Positions 43,189 through 51,841 of a DNA stretch of 64,000 nt are shown one piece after another. The stretch is from JALZHR01 sp036388475. GTDB taxonomy: Bacteria > Acidobacteriota > Blastocatellia > Pyrinomonadales > Pyrinomonadaceae. The translations under genes and the position numbers were made by a program. Below the pieces are notes generated by a model, which did not search any database, was not told the origin of the DNA, and worked only from the letters and a program-made list of their open reading frames with translations. Numbering within the stretch: position 1 is the stretch's first letter; the number at the start of each line of letters is the position of its first letter. The stretch spans positions 62,001 through 126,000 of the forward strand of contig DASVRT010000074.1 of NCBI GenBank assembly GCA_036388475.1, written 5' to 3'.

Positions 43189-43610
43189 AAAAATTATTTC
43201 GTAAATCGGGTTTTGTTGTAGAATAGACAAGTCCGTTTTCGGACGTCTGCAATTTTTTTTTCAAAACAGGAAACATTTTCAAAAACCTGTCGATAACGGT
43301 ATGTATGGCTCTGTTTGAAAATAGAATCCGATAACTCGAATTTTGAAAAAGTCTGTGCTTCCCGGAATTATCTATTCAGTTGTCTTGGTCGGATTTTAGT
43401 GATTCTAACAAGGTCATATTTTGCGAAAACGCCTGGCGATTGCAAATGTAAACGCTTTTATTTAAAAACGTTTAAGAGTTATCAAAAATATTCATTTCGT
43501 GCGCCCGCAGCAAAATTTGAATTTTTTGACAACTTTGCCAAAAGAATAAACATCGCACAAGCTGATTCGCTATTAAGAAATCAAGAAAGATAAAGGAAGG
43601 GTTTATTTTT
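43189..43610 (+). promoter_or_regulatory. Long leader of ompA with hairpins
   Basis: About 420 nt without a convincing gene. A TAGAAT box at 43219-43224 could start transcription; at once comes a GC stem (43231-43235 with 43240-43244) and then a ten-T run (43252-43261), the shape of a weak terminator or attenuator. Further down lies a perfect 9-bp inverted repeat (43275-43283 with 43314-43322). An open frame at 43315-43593 looks like chance. The long leader suggests post-transcriptional control of the OmpA gene or a small RNA. Confidence 0.45.
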
Positions 43611-44594
43611 ATGTTGAAAAAATTTTCAGTATTAGTTTTAGCTTTGCTTTTCGGAGCGGCGAGCGTTTTCGCGCAAACAGACGCGCAGCTGCGCACCGTC
43701 GCCAGCGGGCAGAAAATGAAGGTTCAGGGCGTGGTCGTCAGCAAGGATGCCGACCGGATTATTGTTCGTGACGCGACCGGCGTCGATACGCCCGTGACGC
43801 TGACCAATGCGACCAGCATTAAAACCAAAGGCGGATTGTTCGGCGGCGGCGACCGTGTTGCCGTTAATCAAATCGTGCGCGGTTTGAATCTGGAAGTCGA
43901 AGGTCGCGGCGACGGCGCGAATCTGGTTGCCACCAAGGTTCGTTTCGGCAAAGACGATTTCCGCGTGGCGCAGTCGATTGACACGCGCGTTTCTCCGGCT
44001 GAAGAACGCATCACGCAAACCGAACAAAATGCCCAGCGCATCTCCGGTCAGATTGACGAATTGATGGCGATTTCCAACGCCGCTAAAGGCGGTGCGAAAG
44101 CCGCTCAGGAAACGGCTGATGCCGCTGTTCAGGGCGTAAACGCGACCAATCAGAGAATCAGCTCGTTGGACGATTACGTCGTTCAATCGACCGCCAGCGT
44201 CAACTTTAAAGTCGGCAGCGCGATTCTTTCGCCCGAAGCCAAAACGCAGCTTGATGAAGTGGCGACGGCGGCGATGACTTTGAAAGGTTACACCATCGAA
44301 ATCACCGGCTTCGCCTCGGCAGAAGGCGGAGAGAAGATGAACAAAGCGCTCAGCCAGCGTCGCGCGCAAGCCGTGATTGATTACCTGGTCGAAACGCATA
44401 ACGTTCCGCTTCGCAGAATCGGAACTTCATACGGTTTCGGTGAGCTTCAGGCAGTCGCAGACAACACGACCCGCGAAGGGCGCGCACAGAATCGCCGCGT
44501 CGAAGTCAAATTACTGGTGAGCCGCGGATTAAATCAAAACGTCGAAGTCAGAAGAGACACCACGACCGAGACTCAGCCGACCGACCAGCAGTAA
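43611..44594 (+). CDS. OmpA-family outer-membrane protein
   Basis: A 327-residue exported protein: signal peptide ending at VFAQ (about 21), an N-terminal beta-rich part (about 30-125, VQGVVVSKDADRIIVRD), a helical region (about 130-190), and a C-terminal OmpA domain (about 195-300, with ITGFASAEGGEKMNKALSQRRAQAV and RIGTSYGFGE). The OmpA part binds peptidoglycan and holds envelope layers together. It starts after a long leader and is followed by a strong terminator, so it is one transcript. Confidence 0.88.
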   Translation: MLKKFSVLVLALLFGAASVFAQTDAQLRTVASGQKMKVQGVVVSKDADRIIVRDATGVDTPVTLTNATSIKTKGGLFGGGDRVAVNQIVRGLNLEVEGRGDGANLVATKVRFGKDDFRVAQSIDTRVSPAEERITQTEQNAQRISGQIDELMAISNAAKGGAKAAQETADAAVQGVNATNQRISSLDDYVVQSTASVNFKVGSAILSPEAKTQLDEVATAAMTLKGYTIEITGFASAEGGEKMNKALSQRRAQAVIDYLVETHNVPLRRIGTSYGFGELQAVADNTTREGRAQNRRVEVKLLVSRGLNQNVEVRRDTTTETQPTDQQ

Positions 44595-44609
44595 TTGCTG
44601 AAACAACCG

Positions 44610-44668
44610 ACCGCAGTAGAACGCGAGAGATTTCAGGTCTTTCGCGTTCTATCGCGGTATTTTTTTTC
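44610..44668 (+). terminator. Strong Rho-independent terminator after ompA
   Basis: A stem of about 20 bp with one or two mismatches (44610-44629 with 44639-44658) and a run of eight T. It begins 15 nt after the stop and ends 15 nt before the next start. Confidence 0.88.
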
Positions 44669-44683
44669 AAGGGGCAAAGTGTC

Positions 44684-45799
44684 ATGAAACAAGGACAATT
44701 TAAATTTATTTTTGCAATTTTAGGATTAATTTTGATGCCGGCGTTTTCCGTTTTTGCGCAGACGCCGCAGACGACTCCGCCGCCGGTCGAAGACAACGAC
44801 GTTATCCGCGTCGAATCGCGCCTGGTCATTGTTCCGGTTTCAATTACCGACAACAGCGGGCAGCCGGTTCTGAATCTCAAAAAAGAAGATTTCTTTGTCA
44901 GCGAGGAAAGTAAGGCGCAGGAAATCGCGCAGATTTCCGACGCGGAAAAAGTTCCGCTCGAAATCGCTCTGCTTTTCGACATTTCGGCAAGCACGGACGC
45001 GATGTTCAAGTTCGAGCAGGAAACCGCCGCGAAGTTTTTGCAGGACGTGATGCGTCCTGACGACCGCGCGACGATTTTTACAATCGGCGGGCGTCCCATT
45101 ATGATTCAGGGACGCGACACGGCGGAAAAATCGGCTTATTCCATCAAAATGATTATGCCGTCGAAACAATTCACGGCTTTTTACGACACGGTCGCCGCCG
45201 CTGCCGATTATCTGCGCGCCGCGCCGCAGGGCAGGCGTAAAGTTATCGTCGTGATTTCCGACGGCGAGGATACCAACAGCGTGCGCATCGCGAAAGCGAT
45301 TCAGGACGGTTATAAAAGTCTGGGTAAAAAAATCGACTCGCTCGATTCAAAGAGTCTTTACCAGTTTACCGTTGCCAGGCGAAACGAAGCGACCATTCGC
45401 GAGCAGACGCGGGTTTTGCAATCGCTGCAAAACGCCGACACGGTTTTTTATTCGATAAATCCGGCGGGCAGCTCTTATCAATTAAATAAAATCAGCCAGT
45501 TCGGGCAATCGAATCTGCAAAGATTCGCCGACGAAACGGGCGGCGCGGCTTTTCTGCCGAAATTTCAGCCGACCGATTTGAAAGACGGTTATCAAAATAC
45601 GGCGAATATCCGTGTTAATCAGGAAACTTTGACCAGAATCTTTCGCCAGCTTGCCAACGAATTGCAGGCGCAATATCTGGTTCAATATTATTCGGAATCC
45701 GATTTTCCGAATAACAAATATGTGACGCTGAACGTCGGCTTGAGAAATCCGCAAAATTTCCGCATCCGCGCGCGGAAAGGTTATTTTGTGAAAAAGTAA
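44684..45799 (+). CDS. VWFA-related secreted protein of acidobacterial type
   Basis: A 371-residue exported protein: signal peptide ending at SVFAQ and then a short Pro/Thr linker, a beta domain (VIRVESRLVIVPVSITDNSGQPV from about 38), and a VWA fold with the metal site DISAST near 102 and SDGEDTNS near 194. The pattern matches the VWFA-related acidobacterial family (TIGR03436), abundant in this phylum. Role unknown, probably adhesion or protein binding. The 5' signal: ribosome-binding site caaggggc. A heptamer cassette follows the stop. Confidence 0.85.
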   Translation: MKQGQFKFIFAILGLILMPAFSVFAQTPQTTPPPVEDNDVIRVESRLVIVPVSITDNSGQPVLNLKKEDFFVSEESKAQEIAQISDAEKVPLEIALLFDISASTDAMFKFEQETAAKFLQDVMRPDDRATIFTIGGRPIMIQGRDTAEKSAYSIKMIMPSKQFTAFYDTVAAAADYLRAAPQGRRKVIVVISDGEDTNSVRIAKAIQDGYKSLGKKIDSLDSKSLYQFTVARRNEATIREQTRVLQSLQNADTVFYSINPAGSSYQLNKISQFGQSNLQRFADETGGAAFLPKFQPTDLKDGYQNTANIRVNQETLTRIFRQLANELQAQYLVQYYSESDFPNNKYVTLNVGLRNPQNFRIRARKGYFVKK

Positions 45800-45804
45800 A
45801 ACTT

Positions 45805-45888
45805 AGTGGTAAGTGGAAAACGGTAAGCGGTGAGTTCGTTATTTGATAACTGCAACTTAACCGCTTACCGTTTTCCGTTTTACACTTT
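45805..45888. repeat. Heptamer cassette, convergent gap
   Basis: Left arm of five 7-mers (agtggta, agtggaa, aacggta, agcggtg, agttcgt) and right arm of five (aacttaa, ccgctta, ccgtttt twice, acacttt). It shares words with the cassettes at 23734 and 43083, so these three belong to one subfamily. Confidence 0.85.
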
Positions 45889-45896
45889 TTAAGGAA

Positions 45897-46454
45897 TTAT
45901 TGTCGCTCGCCGCTTCGTTCTCTTTGAAAGTCTTCGGCAAGTCTTCCGACCGTCGCCTGCCTGTTTTTCGGTGTTGTTTTCGGCGTCGGCGTGGAAACGG
46001 TAAAGTCTCCCATAACGACTCTCTTACCCATTTCAACTTCCGGAGTTTGTTTCGGAACGGGCGTCGGCTTATAAGCAATCGCGCCCATCAGACGCTCTTC
46101 TTTCGGCTGACTCATCAGCGACATCAAACCCAATCCGCTCAGCAAACCGAAAAGCAGCGAAACAAAAGCCGCCGCCGTTCTGGAAATGCGTTTTTTGAGC
46201 GCCTGCCAGCCGACCGGACAATCTTTCGTCAAAACCGTGCCGTCAGCGCGCTTGTAAAATCTGACGCACAAGCGACCTTCGGAATTAAGCAAAAGATTTT
46301 CCGCTTCCGTTTTGGTCATTCCCGAAAGGTTATAAACGTTCAGCTTGCACTCGCCGCAGAAACGCTTGCGCTCGCTGCCAATCATCGCTTCCCAATCCTG
46401 CGAGCAGGGCGACGCAACTTTCAAATTATTCAGCGGACTCGTAAATTTAGCCAT
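45897..46454 (-). CDS. Membrane protein with Cys-rich N-terminal domain
   Basis: A 185-residue protein. Residues 1-80 form a conserved soluble domain with VASPCSQDWEAMIGSERKRFC, GECKLNVYNLSGMT and LCVRFYKRADGTVLTKDCP; the Cys pattern suggests a metal or disulfide site. One membrane helix follows (about 92-113), then a Pro/Thr-rich tail. The family is common in Acidobacteriota and Bacteroidota; function unknown. Start at ATG 46454, with aacggag before it; a TTG at 46469 would add five residues. Its end nearly touches the heptamer cassette. Confidence 0.75.
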   Translation of the reverse strand: MAKFTSPLNNLKVASPCSQDWEAMIGSERKRFCGECKLNVYNLSGMTKTEAENLLLNSEGRLCVRFYKRADGTVLTKDCPVGWQALKKRISRTAAAFVSLLFGLLSGLGLMSLMSQPKEERLMGAIAYKPTPVPKQTPEVEMGKRVVMGDFTVSTPTPKTTPKNRQATVGRLAEDFQRERSGERQ

Positions 46455-46636
46455 AAAAACTCCGTTCAAAATTAACTCAGGCGCTTGCCTATGTCCTTTT
46501 GAACGGAGCGTGAAAAATTTTCTTGCAGAAATTTTTGAAAAATTTTATTCTTTCGATTTCCCAAAGCACGGGCGGATTTTCCGTCCGCGCCCGAAACGCG
46601 TTGAAAAAATCAAAAGCAAAAACAAGCCGGCGAATT

Positions 46637-48322
46637 TCACCCTTGTTTCTGCACTTTTCCCTGATTCTGAATTCGCCGGTATTTATGCGTAATCGGTCGC
46701 CGTCGCCCGACGCCGATGGCGTTGCGGGAAATGATAATCGTCGGCGGAAGCTGCTGGCGCTTGAATTCATTCGCCGGAGATTCGACTTTGTTCAAAACTT
46801 CGTAAACCAGTTTCGGGTCGTTTTCGGCGGCGATGATTTCTTCGGGCGACAATTTATTTTCAAAATAAAGCTGCAAAATCGGGTCCATCAATTCGTAAGG
46901 CGGCAGAGAGTCCTGGTCGAATTGATTCGGCGCAAGCTCGGCGGAAGGCTTTTTGTCGATAATCGCGTTCGGAATAATTTCGCGTCCCGCGCTTTCGTTG
47001 ATGTGGCGCGCGACCTGCCAGACTTCCGTCTTCAAAACGTCGCCGAGAACCGCCAGACCGCCGTTCGTGTCGCCGTAAAGCGTGCAGTAGCCGACCGCCA
47101 GCTCCGATTTATTTCCGGTCGAAAGAAGCAGCCGACCTTCGGCATTGGAAATCGCCATCAGGATAACGCCGCGCAGGCGCGACTGCATATTTTCGCCCGC
47201 CAGGCTTTCGCCGCTTTTCGTCGGCTTGTGCAGGTGAAGCTGGTTCAATAGAATCTCGAACGCGCCGGAAATCGGCTCGACGCGCGACTGGCAGCCGAGA
47301 TTTTTGACCAGTTCCTCGGAATCTTTGATGCTGCCTTCGGACGAATACGGCGAGGGCATCATCACGCACAAAAGATTTTCGCCGCCGATGGCTTCCGCCG
47401 CCAGAGCCGCGACAATCGCCGAATCTATTCCGCCCGAAAGTCCGAGAACGGCTTTCGTAAAACGGTTTTTCCGCGCGTAATCCCGGATTCCCAAAACCAG
47501 CGCCTGCCGAATCGTTTCGCATTCGCTGCCGGTAATTCCGCGTGCGTCGGGTTTTCCCGCGTCTAATTCGACGGTTTCGACAAATTCCTCGAAAGCCGTC
47601 GCCTGCAGGATAATATCGCCTTCCTCGTCGGCAATCAGGCTCGCGCCGTCGAAAACTATTCCGTCGTTGCCGCCGACGAGATTGACGAAAACAATCGGCT
47701 TTTTCTGCAATTTGGCGCGGTGCGCGACCATATCGCAGCGCAGCTTGATTTTGCCTTTATTGAACGGCGAAGCGTTAATGGCGACAATCAAATCCGCGCC
47801 CTGCATAATCAATTCGTCCGCCGGGTCGACGTCATACAATCTTTCTTTCCAGAAGGTTTTGTCGTTCCAGAAGTCTTCGCACACGACGACGCCGATTTTT
47901 CGCCCGTTAATCTCGAAAATCTTTCGCACCTCGGAAGGCTCGAAATAACGCGGGTCGTCGAAAACGTCGTATTCGGGCAAAAGCGTTTTGTCGGCAAAGC
48001 CCAGCAGTTTCCCGTCCCGGATGACGGCGGCGCAGTTGTAAAGCCGTCTGCCGTCGGTTTCTTCATTCGGGCGAATCGTGCCGACGACTGCCGTAATGCC
48101 GATGGTGGCGGGAATTATTTTTTCGAGCGGTTCGAGCGCGCGCTCGATAATGTCGCGGTCTTGAAACCAGTCGAGCGAAGTGTAGCCGTGCGTCACGACT
48201 TCGGGAAAAACGATGATGTCGGATTTGTCGGCTTTCGCTTTTTCGATTGCCTCGATGATTTTAGCGACGTTGCCTTCAAGGTCGCCGTTAATCGTGTTGA
48301 TTTGTCCGATTGTTACGCGCAT
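46637..48322 (-). CDS. nadE: Glutamine-dependent NAD+ synthetase
   Basis: Last step of NAD biosynthesis, amidation of deamido-NAD with glutamine as ammonia source. Two domains: an N-terminal nitrilase-like glutaminase with FPEVV (Glu near 40), a Lys near 113 (DKTLLPEYDVF) and the Cys in VVVCEDFWND near 148; and a C-terminal synthetase with the P-loop LSGGIDSAIVAALAA near 295 and LSTGNKSELAVGYCTLYGD near 400. The length (561) matches the two-domain form. It is the third gene of a minus-strand group, 18 nt after the micro-ORF. Confidence 0.94.
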   Translation of the reverse strand: MRVTIGQINTINGDLEGNVAKIIEAIEKAKADKSDIIVFPEVVTHGYTSLDWFQDRDIIERALEPLEKIIPATIGITAVVGTIRPNEETDGRRLYNCAAVIRDGKLLGFADKTLLPEYDVFDDPRYFEPSEVRKIFEINGRKIGVVVCEDFWNDKTFWKERLYDVDPADELIMQGADLIVAINASPFNKGKIKLRCDMVAHRAKLQKKPIVFVNLVGGNDGIVFDGASLIADEEGDIILQATAFEEFVETVELDAGKPDARGITGSECETIRQALVLGIRDYARKNRFTKAVLGLSGGIDSAIVAALAAEAIGGENLLCVMMPSPYSSEGSIKDSEELVKNLGCQSRVEPISGAFEILLNQLHLHKPTKSGESLAGENMQSRLRGVILMAISNAEGRLLLSTGNKSELAVGYCTLYGDTNGGLAVLGDVLKTEVWQVARHINESAGREIIPNAIIDKKPSAELAPNQFDQDSLPPYELMDPILQLYFENKLSPEEIIAAENDPKLVYEVLNKVESPANEFKRQQLPPTIIISRNAIGVGRRRPITHKYRRIQNQGKVQKQG

Positions 48323-48339
48323 TATTTTTCTACCTGCCC

Positions 48340-48438
48340 TTATATTGATGAATTGCTATTTGTAGCTTGAGCAAAAAGCGGATGAGTTGCGAGAACGATA
48401 AACGCGAGCGAAAGAAAAACTTTTCCGAACGGCTTCAT
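48340..48438 (-). CDS. 32-residue signal-peptide-like micro-ORF
   Basis: Overlaps the stop of the regulator gene by 4 nt (ATGA) and ends 17 nt before nadE. It encodes a typical signal peptide (MKPFGKVFLSLAFIVLA and THPLFAQ) plus eight polar residues and a stop. The overlap start and the signal make translation plausible. It may be a tiny exported peptide, or the remains of a secreted-protein gene whose body was lost. Confidence 0.45.
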   Translation of the reverse strand: MKPFGKVFLSLAFIVLATHPLFAQATNSNSSI

Positions 48439-49244
48439 ACGTTTTCAGTTTTATCAGATTTTTTAATCATTGTCAGGCGATTGCCGCGCTCGTTGTATTT
48501 CACTTCGTCCATAATGTTACAGATAAACAAAACGCCGCGCCCCGAAGTTTTAAAAAGATTTTCCGGGTCACAAGGGTCGGGAATCGCCGTGATGTCAAAG
48601 CCTTCGCCTTCATCCTCGATGGTAAAGCGCGCTTCTTTGGTCGAGACATCCGCCGTGATTTTGATGTTTTTCTGCGCGTCGAATTTGTTGCCGTGTTTCA
48701 CGGCGTTGACAAACGCTTCGTCTAAAGCAATGAAAAGATTGGAATTTTCCGAGCGCACGACGCCGACTTTTTCGACGCGTTTCATCAGGTATTCCAGAAC
48801 CGAATGCATCAGGCTGATAGCGCTCGGCAGTTCAAACTCGATGTTTTCGTGCAGATTTTGCATCGCTTCCGCTTGGTCGACAAATTTTGTTTTGTAATTC
48901 AGAGCAATCTCGACCAGCGTTTTCAGTTCGTCCTCGTTAAATTCGTCGCGGCGAAAATTAGTGGCGCAGATTTTAAAAGCCTTGATATTCTCTGTATTAT
49001 CCGCCTCTTCGATGGGCGGCAAAAACTCGCTGCCGTTACCGTTTGAGCCGCCGGGCGCCGCGGCGAGTTTTTTGCTGTCGTCCAAATCCGTGATGACCAA
49101 ATCGAAATCTTCCATTTTCGGCGCGGCGACGGCTTCGCGGCGGGTTTCGATTATCTTTACCTCGTGACCAAGTTCGGAAAATTTTTCCCGCAGCGCGCTC
49201 GCCAGGTCATCGTGGTCGTCGATAATCAAAATTTTTCTTTGCAT
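48435..49244 (-). CDS. Pseudo-receiver fused to RsbW-like ATPase
   Basis: A 269-residue protein. Residues 1-120 are receiver-like: acidic residues IDDHDD near 8 and TDLDD near 53, but the region normally holding the conserved Lys reads CATNF, and a Gly/Asn-rich insert breaks the fold. The C-terminal half is a GHKL ATPase of the anti-sigma kinase type, with ALDEAFVNAVKHGNKF (N box) near 172, EDEGEGFD (G1) and SGRGVLFICNIMDEV (G2). It is probably a regulator that sequesters a sigma or anti-sigma factor. First in the operon with the micro-ORF and nadE. Which partner it controls is unknown. Confidence 0.75.
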   Translation of the reverse strand: MQRKILIIDDHDDLASALREKFSELGHEVKIIETRREAVAAPKMEDFDLVITDLDDSKKLAAAPGGSNGNGSEFLPPIEEADNTENIKAFKICATNFRRDEFNEDELKTLVEIALNYKTKFVDQAEAMQNLHENIEFELPSAISLMHSVLEYLMKRVEKVGVVRSENSNLFIALDEAFVNAVKHGNKFDAQKNIKITADVSTKEARFTIEDEGEGFDITAIPDPCDPENLFKTSGRGVLFICNIMDEVKYNERGNRLTMIKKSDKTENV

Positions 49245-49363
49245 CTTTACCTTTCCGAATGATTTAGAGATTTTTCCATAGACAAGCCCGACAACAAAAA
49301 ATTACGATAAAACCTGTTGCTTTGTTGCAAATAATAACCTAACTTGCTAGTTATTGCCTATCA

Positions 49364-50095
49364 ATGCCGAGCAAAAATAAAAAAATTCGGGAAGTTTACC
49401 AATTCGCCTCGCTTTCCGGCTATTCTTTCAAGCAGAGATGGCTGATTCGACTCGCCGATTTCGCCTTTTATTGCCTGATAAATCTTATCGGAAAAACGGT
49501 GCGTTTCGAGACCGAAGGCTGGGAAAATTTTGAAGCGATTGAGCGCGCCGGGCGGCTTCCGATTTATACTTTCTGGCACAACCGGATTTTTCTCGGCACA
49601 TATTTTTTTCGCCGTCGCGGCATCGTCGTCATTACGTCGCAGAGCCTTGACGGCGAATACATCGCGCGTTTTATACAGCGTTTCGGCTACGGCGCGGTTC
49701 GCGGTTCTTCGACGCGCGGCGGCGTGGCGGCACTGGTCGAAATGATTCGCCTGATGCGCGAAGGCTTGCCGATGGGCTTCACGATCGACGGACCGAAAGG
49801 ACCGAAATACGTCGCCAAAATCGGCGCGTGTCTGCTGGCAAAAAAAACCGGAAATCCGCTGATGCCTTTCACGGTCGAAGCCGAAAAATTCTGGCATCTG
49901 AAAAGCTGGGACAATCTGCAAATTCCGAAACCTTTCAGCCGCGCCCGCCTTATAATTGCCGACCCCGTTTACGTTCCCAAAGACGCGAACGATGAAGTTT
50001 TGGAAAATAAGCGCCGGGAACTGCAAAAATCGCTTGACGAACTGGTCACGCGTGGAGAACAATGGCGGGAAAGCGAAAAGCTTGCGAAAAAATAG
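49364..50095 (+). CDS. DUF374 lysophospholipid acyltransferase-like protein
   Basis: A 243-residue protein of the DUF374/LPLAT group. The motifs are TFWHNRIFLGTYFF near 70 (HX4 form), VVITSQSLDGEYIARFIQRFG near 89, RGSSTRGG near 112 and FTIDGPKGPKYVAKIGA near 139-155. Such enzymes transfer acyl groups to lipid A precursors or phospholipids at the inner membrane. No obvious signal. Divergent from the regulator gene across a 119-nt gap that holds no recognised operator. Confidence 0.82.
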   Translation: MPSKNKKIREVYQFASLSGYSFKQRWLIRLADFAFYCLINLIGKTVRFETEGWENFEAIERAGRLPIYTFWHNRIFLGTYFFRRRGIVVITSQSLDGEYIARFIQRFGYGAVRGSSTRGGVAALVEMIRLMREGLPMGFTIDGPKGPKYVAKIGACLLAKKTGNPLMPFTVEAEKFWHLKSWDNLQIPKPFSRARLIIADPVYVPKDANDEVLENKRRELQKSLDELVTRGEQWRESEKLAKK

Positions 50096-50151
50096 TTGCA
50101 TTAACCTGATTAAAGATTTAAAAATAAAGAATTCTGTTTGAGGAAAATTGC

Positions 50152-50595
50152 ATGAAAATATGTCCGAACTGTAAAAAACAATATCCCGATAACGTCGCGG
50201 TTTGTCCTAGTGACGGAACTTTTTTAGATTTGGAAACGCCCGTCGCTGAGACGCAAACAAGCGATTCGACTGAAGGTGTAGTGCCGCACACAGCCGATGC
50301 GGTCGACCGCATCGGCACCGCCGCCGCCGAAACTTTCGGGAGAGATGCGGGAAATTACGGAGTCGGTGCTGTCGAAACAGCCGGCGACCGGGCGACGACG
50401 GCGACGGATTTTTCCCAAACCGGCGATTTGGCTGACGCCGATTACACGGAAAATCCAATGTTCGGCTGGCTGATGCCGCTCATTATAGTAGTTATATTAA
50501 TAGTTCTGGGTTTTATGTTTTGCAGTAAATCTTCCGTTCCGACCGCCAGGGAAAGCGGAATTCAGACAAACGGCAGAGAGAATAAATTAATTTAA
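50152..50595 (+). CDS. Zinc-ribbon protein with one membrane helix
   Basis: A 147-residue protein. Residues 1-23 form a zinc ribbon (CPNCKKQYPDNVAVCPSDG), then a Thr/Ala/Asp-rich linker, and one membrane helix near 103-124 (LMPLIIVVILIVLGFMFC). The Cys at the helix end and a short tail follow. Such proteins are frequent in Acidobacteriota; function unknown, probably a sensor or anchor. Ribosome-binding site ttgagga. Confidence 0.72.
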   Translation: MKICPNCKKQYPDNVAVCPSDGTFLDLETPVAETQTSDSTEGVVPHTADAVDRIGTAAAETFGRDAGNYGVGAVETAGDRATTATDFSQTGDLADADYTENPMFGWLMPLIIVVILIVLGFMFCSKSSVPTARESGIQTNGRENKLI

Positions 50596-50672
50596 AAAAG
50601 AGGAAATAAAAGCTCATCCTCCGTAGTTCTTTAAATTTTATTTTATTCTTTGCGGTCGCTGCGCGGAGTTTT

Positions 50673-51662
50673 TTACGGCATTGTTGCCTGCGATTCAGTC
50701 GTTTTCAAAGCTTCCGACAATTCGTTCTGCTGCTCCGCCAGAAAACTGGCTGACAGCAGAACGAAAACAATCCAAACCGCATCCGCCAGAAACAGATGTC
50801 CAATCTGCATAACAATCGGCGCGAGCGTCAGAAGCGTTAACGCGCCGAACCCGATTTGAACGATAATCAAAACCGTCAGAATATTTGCCCAGCGACTTAC
50901 CCGAAAATTTCCCGACGCTTTCGATTTAAGCCAACCCGCCAGAAACACCAGAAAAACCGCGACCATAATCGACAAAATCGGATGGCTGATGCGCAGACGA
51001 AGCAGAATGTTCGAGGTGGTAGAAAAATCTTTCGCCATTCCTTCCGTCAAAGTTTCTGACGGAAACAACATACTGCTCAGCGCCGCGACCGAGCCGCTCA
51101 TCCCGACAAAGAAAATCCCGAGAACGGCGATTCCTAAAAACAATAAAACTTTTGGCGGCGACTTAAAATTAAAAGATTTTCCGCCGCCCGCAAACCACGC
51201 CGTCAAAGTCAGAAAAGTTAATAAAATAAGTGTATTTATTAAATGTCCCGCCATCCAGAACGGGCGCGAAGCGGTTAAAGTCTCCGCCGTATTTCCCGTC
51301 AAAACAAGTCCCGCGCCGATAAGACCTTCGATAATCACGAACACCAGCGAACCGAGCGCAGCTTTTAACAAATGACCGTTTTTCGATTTATCAAAACGCC
51401 AAATCAAAAACGCCCAGACGACTAAAATAATGAGAAAAATTCCGTCCAGCGCGCTCGTCATTCGGTGCGAAAATTCGATTACGGTCTTTAGCTCCGGCGC
51501 CGACGGAAGGACTTCGCCGTGACACGTCAGCCAATGCTGACCGCAGCCGTCGCCCGATTTCGACGCACGCAGAAAAACGCCCCACAGGATGACGACGACA
51601 TTATATGCCAGGACAAACCACGCGTATTTGGCAAAGCTCGACAGTTTTGTTTCCCTTTTCAT
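50673..51662 (-). CDS. ctaA: Heme A synthase
   Basis: Converts heme O to heme A for cytochrome oxidase. About eight membrane helices with the His residues that bind heme in EFSHRMTS, AGHLINTLIL, RISHPILS and QIGHLFLAD. The extracytoplasmic loop has Cys residues (GDGCGQHWLTCHG) that form the disulfide of CtaA type 1. The ATG at 51662 gives 329 residues; an upstream ATG would add a poorly conserved, promoter-like stretch. It stands alone; cytochrome oxidase genes are not in view. Confidence 0.9.
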   Translation of the reverse strand: MKRETKLSSFAKYAWFVLAYNVVVILWGVFLRASKSGDGCGQHWLTCHGEVLPSAPELKTVIEFSHRMTSALDGIFLIILVVWAFLIWRFDKSKNGHLLKAALGSLVFVIIEGLIGAGLVLTGNTAETLTASRPFWMAGHLINTLILLTFLTLTAWFAGGGKSFNFKSPPKVLLFLGIAVLGIFFVGMSGSVAALSSMLFPSETLTEGMAKDFSTTSNILLRLRISHPILSIMVAVFLVFLAGWLKSKASGNFRVSRWANILTVLIIVQIGFGALTLLTLAPIVMQIGHLFLADAVWIVFVLLSASFLAEQQNELSEALKTTESQATMP

Positions 51663-51841
51663 TCTGGTAAATTCAAAAGTAGCATAACACTTTGAATTTG
51701 CAAGATAAATGACCTGCAAAATTAGATTCGCTTAATGAAAATCGAACATTTTTTACTCGTTTGAATTAAAGGAGATTGTAAGAGAAAGCGTTAAACGCCA
51801 AAGATATAAAGCCCGCGAGCGAAGACGGCAAAAAATTCCGA

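Noticed and set aside
43315..43593. A 92-codon + strand frame in the ompA leader
   Set aside because: Poor start context, biased composition (Lys/Phe/Asn), no recognised motif, and it lies in a leader with hairpins.
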